Of a stretch of DNA of 8,582 nucleotides, positions 5,882-8,582 are shown one piece after another. Made by a program: the position numbers and the translations under genes. The first letter of the stretch is position 1; each line of letters opens with the position of its first letter. The notes below the pieces were generated by a model, which was not told the DNA's origin, ran no database searches, and was given only the letters and a program-made list of their open reading frames with translations. This stretch comes from an uncultured Eggerthellaceae bacterium (GTDB taxonomy: Bacteria; Actinomycetota; Coriobacteriia; Coriobacteriales; Eggerthellaceae): the NCBI GenBank assembly GCA_946626265.1, contig CAMOUE010000091.1, positions 1 to 8,582 of the forward strand, read 5' to 3'.

Positions 5882-7293
5882 TACCCGATCGCCCCTTCCA
5901 TCTCGAGCTTGATGAGGTTGTTCATCTCGACTGCGTATTCGAGCGGCAGCTCCTTCGAGATGGGTTCGGCGAACCCGTTCACGATCATCGTGCGGGCCTC
6001 CTCCTCAGAAACGCCGCGGCTCATGAGGTAGAACACCTTGTCGTCGCCGATGCGCCCGATCGTGGCCTCATGCCCGATGTCGACGTTCTTGCAGCGGATG
6101 TCCATCGCGGGAATCGTGTCGGAGCGGCTCATGTCGTCGAGCATGAGCGACTGGCATGACACCGTGCACCGCGAGCCTTCGGCCGCCGGCGTCGCGACGA
6201 CCGAGCTGCGGAACGTCTGGATGCCGCCGTCCTTGGAAATGCCCTTCGTCTCGACGCTCGCCGACGTGCCCGGCGCCGCGAGCACGACCTTGCAACCGGT
6301 GTCGAGGTTCTGGCCACGTCCGGCGAACGTGATGCCCGTGAAGCTCGCCTGCGCCTTGCGACCTGCAAGGATGGACATTGGATACAGGTAGCCGACATGG
6401 CTTCCAAACGATCCGGAAATCCACTCGATCTGACCTTCCTCGTCGCAACGGCACCGCTTCGTGTTGAGGTTGTACATGTTCTTCGACCAGTTCTCGATCG
6501 TCGAGTAGCGCAAATGCGCGCGCTTGCCCACGAACAGCTCGACGGCGCCCGCATGGAGGTTGGCGACGTTGTACTTGGGCGCCGAGCAGCCTTCGATGAA
6601 ATGCAGGTCGGCGTCGTCTTCCACGATGATGAGCGTATGCTCGAACTGGCCGGCGCCTTTCGCGTTCAGGCGGAAATAGCTTTGGAGCGGGTAATCGAGC
6701 TTCACCCCCTTCGGGACGTAGACGAACGAGCCGCCCGACCACACGGCGCCGTGGAGCGCGGCGAACTTGTGGTCGGTCGGCGGGATGAGCGTCATGAACT
6801 TTTCCCTGATGAGGTCAGCATATTCACCGTGAAGAGCCTCTTCGATGCCCGAATAGACGATCCCCATCTTGGCCGCCGTCTCTTGCATCGAATGATAGAC
6901 GAGCTCGGAGTCGTACTGGGCGCCGACGCCGGCGAGGTAGCTGCGCTCGGCCTGCGGTATGCCCAGTCGGTCGAACGTGTCCTTGATGTTGTCGGGCACG
7001 CTCTCCCAATCCGACTTCTGCTCGGTGTTCGGCTTGACGTACGTGACGATGTTGTCCATGTCGAGGCCGTCGATGGAAGGCCCCCAATCGGACATCTCGA
7101 TGTCGTTGTAGATCTGGAGCGATTTCAGGCGATGCTCGAGCATCCAAGCCGGCTCGTCCTTGCGCTCGGATATCTCGCGCACGATGTCGGGCGTGAGGCC
7201 CGCGTCGAGTTTCTCGGCATCGGCGTCGTCGTAGCGGAAATCGTACAGGCTCCGGTCGATATCTGCGACCTGCATCCTCGTTTTCTCTGCCAT
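5881..7293 (-). CDS. sufB: SufB, Fe-S cluster assembly scaffold subunit
   Basis: A 470-aa, full-length SufB. The frame continues open upstream through sufC, but ATG 7293, 7 nt after the sufC stop, is the natural start, giving the expected MAEKTR...LYDFRYDD N-terminus. M7 is a weaker alternative. Diagnostic segments: EPAWMLEHRLKSL (47-59), FIEGCSAP with conserved C236 (232-239), YSTIENWSKNMYNLNTKR (263-280), FTGITFAGRGQNLDTG (318-333) and the C-terminal HEATIGRIGDDKVFYLMSRG (408-427). SufB is the main scaffold and takes sulfur at conserved cysteines, working with SufC ATPase and SufD. Where E. coli SufB carries its cluster-region cysteine (C405), this protein has DDMSRSDTIP (386-395), which agrees with my memory of Gram-positive SufB such as that of Bacillus. 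The sequence is typical of the Gram-positive branch. Confidence 0.96.
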   Translation of the reverse strand: MAEKTRMQVADIDRSLYDFRYDDADAEKLDAGLTPDIVREISERKDEPAWMLEHRLKSLQIYNDIEMSDWGPSIDGLDMDNIVTYVKPNTEQKSDWESVPDNIKDTFDRLGIPQAERSYLAGVGAQYDSELVYHSMQETAAKMGIVYSGIEEALHGEYADLIREKFMTLIPPTDHKFAALHGAVWSGGSFVYVPKGVKLDYPLQSYFRLNAKGAGQFEHTLIIVEDDADLHFIEGCSAPKYNVANLHAGAVELFVGKRAHLRYSTIENWSKNMYNLNTKRCRCDEEGQIEWISGSFGSHVGYLYPMSILAGRKAQASFTGITFAGRGQNLDTGCKVVLAAPGTSASVETKGISKDGGIQTFRSSVVATPAAEGSRCTVSCQSLMLDDMSRSDTIPAMDIRCKNVDIGHEATIGRIGDDKVFYLMSRGVSEEEARTMIVNGFAEPISKELPLEYAVEMNNLIKLEMEGAIG

Positions 7294-7300
7294 GGCGCGC

Positions 7301-8098
7301 CTACTTCGCTTCGCCGAAGGCAGCTTCGGAGCACTCGAAGTCGTTCGTGCCGGCATCGGCCTCGAAGCGCTCGAAGCCGTTCGCATCGATATCGGCGATG
7401 AGCTCGGCCGGACCTTCCGCGACCATGCGCCCCTGCACCATGACGTGCACGCGGTCGACGTCGAGCCGCTCGAGGATGCGCGTGTTGTGCGTGATGACGA
7501 GCAACGTGCCCTCGCAGGTTTTCTGGTAAAGCTCCATGCCGCGCGACACGACCGAGAGCGCGTCGACGTCGAGGCCCGAATCCGTCTCGTCGAGGATGGC
7601 GAGCTTCGGCTCGAGCAGCAGCAGCTGGAGCATCTCCACCTTCTTCTTCTCGCCGCCCGAGAATCCGACGCCCAGTTCGCGGTCGAGGTAGGCCGGATCC
7701 ATGTCCAACGTTTTTGCAAGCCCCTCGATCTTCTTGCGGAACTCCTTGTTCTTCATCTTGCGCCCCTGGCCCTCGACGATGGCGCGCAGGAAGCTGCGCA
7801 GCGGCACGCCGGGGATCTCGACGGGCGCCTGGAAGCTGAGGAACATGCCAAGATGGCTGCGCTTGTGGGGCGCGAGCTCGGTCACGTCCTCGCCGTCGAA
7901 GAGGATTTCGCCAGAGGTGACCTCGTACGTCGGGTCGCCCATGAGGACGTGGCCGAGGGTTGACTTGCCCGCACCGTTCGGCCCCATGAGAACATGCGCC
8001 TCACCTTGGGGGATGTTCAAGTCGATGTCGTGCAGGATGGATTTGCCCTCGACAGCCGCAGACAGCCCGCAGCAGCGGAGCAACGATTCGCTCGCCAT
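7301..8098 (-). CDS. sufC: SufC, ABC-type ATPase of the SUF system
   Basis: This 265-aa cytoplasmic ABC ATPase is the first gene of the operon. Its hydrolysis of ATP drives shape changes in the SufB-SufD scaffold. It has no membrane partner, as expected for SufC. Motifs: Walker A GPNGAGKST (39-47), Q-loop Q90, signature FSGGE (146-150) followed by the SufC-type KKKVEMLQ, Walker B LAILDETDSGLD (166-177, catalytic E171), and H-loop H204 in VITHNTRIL. A tail beyond about residue 240 (FERFEADAGTNDFECSEAAFGEAK) is acidic and makes the protein somewhat longer than the usual ~250 aa. ATG 8098 is preceded by AAGGAG (8115-8110). Confidence 0.97.
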   Translation of the reverse strand: MASESLLRCCGLSAAVEGKSILHDIDLNIPQGEAHVLMGPNGAGKSTLGHVLMGDPTYEVTSGEILFDGEDVTELAPHKRSHLGMFLSFQAPVEIPGVPLRSFLRAIVEGQGRKMKNKEFRKKIEGLAKTLDMDPAYLDRELGVGFSGGEKKKVEMLQLLLLEPKLAILDETDSGLDVDALSVVSRGMELYQKTCEGTLLVITHNTRILERLDVDRVHVMVQGRMVAEGPAELIADIDANGFERFEADAGTNDFECSEAAFGEAK

Positions 8099-8109
8099 GA
8101 TTATTCACT

Positions 8110-8115
8110 CTCCTT
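8110..8115 (-). promoter_or_regulatory. Ribosome-binding site of sufC
   Basis: AAGGAG on the minus strand lies 11 nt before the sufC ATG, slightly longer than the usual spacing. It supports ATG 8098 as the start, and there is no in-frame alternative with a better site. Confidence 0.7.
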
Positions 8116-8164
8116 GTAACGCCGCCCGCAGTCCGCGAGGGGCGTCTCGCCATGTGTCGGAATA

Positions 8165-8192
8165 ATCCTAGCATGTTTATAGGTTTTTGCAA
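8165..8192 (-). promoter_or_regulatory. Candidate promoter of the suf operon
   Basis: On the minus strand TTGCAA (8192-8187) is followed after 16 nt by TAGGAT (8170-8165), which is preceded by TGC, giving an extended -10. The block is A/T-rich against a GC-rich surround, and transcription would start near 8158, leaving a ~60-nt leader before sufC. This is the best sigma-70-like match in the upstream region. It is not experimentally supported here. Confidence 0.6.
8167..8183. promoter_or_regulatory. Possible operator, CCTA-N9-TAGG dyad in suf promoter spacer
   Basis: CCTA (8167-8170) and TAGG (8180-8183) form a dyad spanning the -10 and the spacer of the suf promoter candidate. A repressor bound here would block RNA polymerase. 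Suf operons are commonly controlled by Rrf2-type (SufR/IscR) or iron regulators, but the site does not match a consensus I can name, and arms of 4 nt may arise by chance. Confidence 0.25.
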
Positions 8193-8230
8193 GATGCATT
8201 AAAATGTGTGGCGGGACGCGCGGCGGGCAT

Positions 8231-8272
8231 GCGGCGGCGCGACGCTGCATGGGGCGGCGGCGGGACGCTGCA
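8231..8272. repeat. GC-rich imperfect tandem repeat, two 19-nt units
   Basis: GCGGCGGCGCGACGCTGCA (8231-8249) is repeated with one mismatch at 8254-8272, giving a 23-nt period. A looser partial copy (GGCGGGACGC) starts at 8210. No function is evident. It may reflect slippage in low-complexity DNA next to the inverted-repeat element. Confidence 0.6.
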
Positions 8273-8301
8273 AGTAGCAGCCGACCTAACGACCTCTGGC
8301 G

Positions 8302-8374
8302 AAATCGCGTCAAACTCGGGATTTGCGACAAATCCCGGTGTTGCGTGGTTCAAATACCGAGTTTGACGCGATTC
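8302..8374. repeat. Left hairpin module of the nested element
   Basis: The arms 8303-8325 and 8351-8373 are inverted copies with one mismatch in 23. A second, competing short hairpin exists: CGGGATTTG (8317-8325) with CAAATCCCG (8329-8337) around CGA, because the interval after the left arm carries an extra copy of the arm tip. The module can therefore fold in two ways. Confidence 0.75.
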
Positions 8375-8400
8375 TTCTCCAGCCGTTTTTTCACGAACTG

Positions 8401-8418
8401 GTATTTCATTTAAAATAC
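8401..8418. other. A/T-rich small dyad at centre of the nested element
   Basis: GTATTT (8401-8406) and AAATAC (8413-8418) are inverted around CATTTA. This is the least GC-rich stretch of the upstream region and lies midway between the two hairpin modules. It could be a weak promoter or simply the easily melted centre of the element. No function can be assigned. Confidence 0.4.
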
Positions 8419-8436
8419 TCATGTTACAGCAAGCAA

Positions 8437-8509
8437 AAATCGCTTCAAACTCGGGATTCGTACCACGGCCGTGGCCGTTTTGTCACAAATCCCGAGTTTG
8501 ACGCGATTT
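8437..8509. repeat. Right hairpin module of the nested element
   Basis: The arms 8437-8460 and 8486-8509 are inverted copies with two mismatches in 24. The intervening 25 nt contain the perfect 12-nt palindrome CCACGGCCGTGG (8463-8474). The ends of this interval (TTTGTCA, ACCACG) match, inverted, those of the left module, while its middle differs. After 8513 the sequence to 8582 is plain GC-rich DNA in which I see no gene or signal. Confidence 0.75.
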
Positions 8510-8582
8510 CGCCCGCACGGAACCCGCGCGTCCCAGCACCACGGGCGCGCGCCGGCCGCCATCCCAGCCGCACCCCGCGCCC

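Larger units (their letters stand above)
8298..8513. repeat. ~216-bp REPIN/MITE-like element of nested inverted repeats
   Basis: The outer ends form a long inverted repeat: 8298-8332 matches the reverse complement of 8479-8513 at 34 of 35 positions, the first 28 perfectly. Inside, two further copies of the core GTCAAACTCGGGATTTG occur, giving four in alternating orientation (8302-8325 +, 8351-8373 -, 8437-8460 +, 8486-8509 -). Each adjacent pair is a hairpin with 23-24-nt arms and exactly 25 nt between them, and the two hairpins are inverted copies of each other around a 63-nt A/T-richer centre. No transposase and no clear target duplication are visible. The design is that of a non-autonomous repeat such as a REP doublet (REPIN/BIME) or MITE. 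Confidence 0.8.

Noticed and set aside
6397..7401. Plus-strand open frame (334 codons) opposite sufB
   Set aside because: Antisense shadow of a gene with full family motifs.
7294..7719. N-terminal extension of sufB to 7719
   Set aside because: The extra 142 codons overlap sufC in another frame and read as Arg/Ser-rich noise. ATG 7293 gives the normal SufB N-terminus.
8204..8413. Plus-strand 69-codon open frame through the repeat element
   Set aside because: Built from tandem repeat and hairpin arms. There is no ribosome-binding site and no recognisable protein.
8177..8422. Minus-strand 81-codon open frame in the sufC upstream region
   Set aside because: It is largely a translation of the inverted-repeat core and GC-rich tandem repeat. 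There is no family similarity I can see, and its end overlaps the suf promoter.
8298..8513. CRISPR array from the four repeated ~24-nt cores
   Set aside because: Copies alternate in orientation, the spacing is unequal (25, 63, 25 nt), and no cas gene is present. CRISPR repeats are direct repeats.
8290..8520. Target-site duplication flanking the nested element
   Set aside because: The bases immediately outside 8298 and 8513 (…CCTCT and CGCAC…) do not match, so no duplication can be claimed.

Overview
The window looks like a chromosomal segment of a high-GC Actinomycetota bacterium. I favour Coriobacteriia, family Eggerthellaceae (Eggerthella/Gordonibacter/Adlercreutzia type), because of the codon use, the Gram-positive type SUF set with SufU, a MoaE-like protein in a lineage rich in molybdoenzymes, and repeat-laden intergenic DNA. 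The taxonomic call is an inference from protein character, not a database result. No rRNA, tRNA, CRISPR array, transposase or phage gene is visible.

Layout, left to right. (1) 1-630 (+): 3' part of a membrane protein of the YjiH/nucleoside-recognition (gate) family. (2) 651-689: strong hairpin between convergent genes. (3) 732-2087 (-): lysA, diaminopimelate decarboxylase. (4) 2088-2183: short divergent promoter region with a 17-nt palindrome and one A/T-rich block that reads as a -10 element on both strands. (5) 2184-2576 (+): MoaE-like protein that keeps the two candidate active-site lysines. (6) 2591-2679: two adjacent hairpins whose T-tracts point in opposite directions, separating the MoaE-like gene from the convergent suf operon. 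(7) 2685-8098 (-): a complete, tightly packed Fe-S cluster assembly operon transcribed sufC-sufB-sufD-sufS-sufU. (8) 8099-8582: the suf promoter, a GC-rich tandem repeat, and a large nested inverted-repeat element with no credible gene.

How the genes work together: SufS takes sulfur from cysteine and passes it to the Zn protein SufU, which delivers it to the SufB-SufC-SufD scaffold, where SufC ATPase drives cluster assembly. This is probably the cell's main Fe-S source, relevant to an anaerobe with many Fe-S and molybdopterin enzymes. sufB/sufD and sufD/sufS stop and start codons overlap, which suggests translational coupling. sufU is set off by a 78-nt gap containing a structured repeat.

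The genes are ordinary housekeeping genes. The most unusual material is non-coding. First, a ~216-bp REPIN/MITE-like element (8298-8513) is built from two inverted copies of a self-complementary ~73-nt module and bounded by 35-nt inverted ends matching at 34 of 35 positions. Second, a structured repeat follows the stop codons of both sufS and sufU, so sufU sits between two related hairpin elements. I do not see convincing evidence of a new protein-based system.
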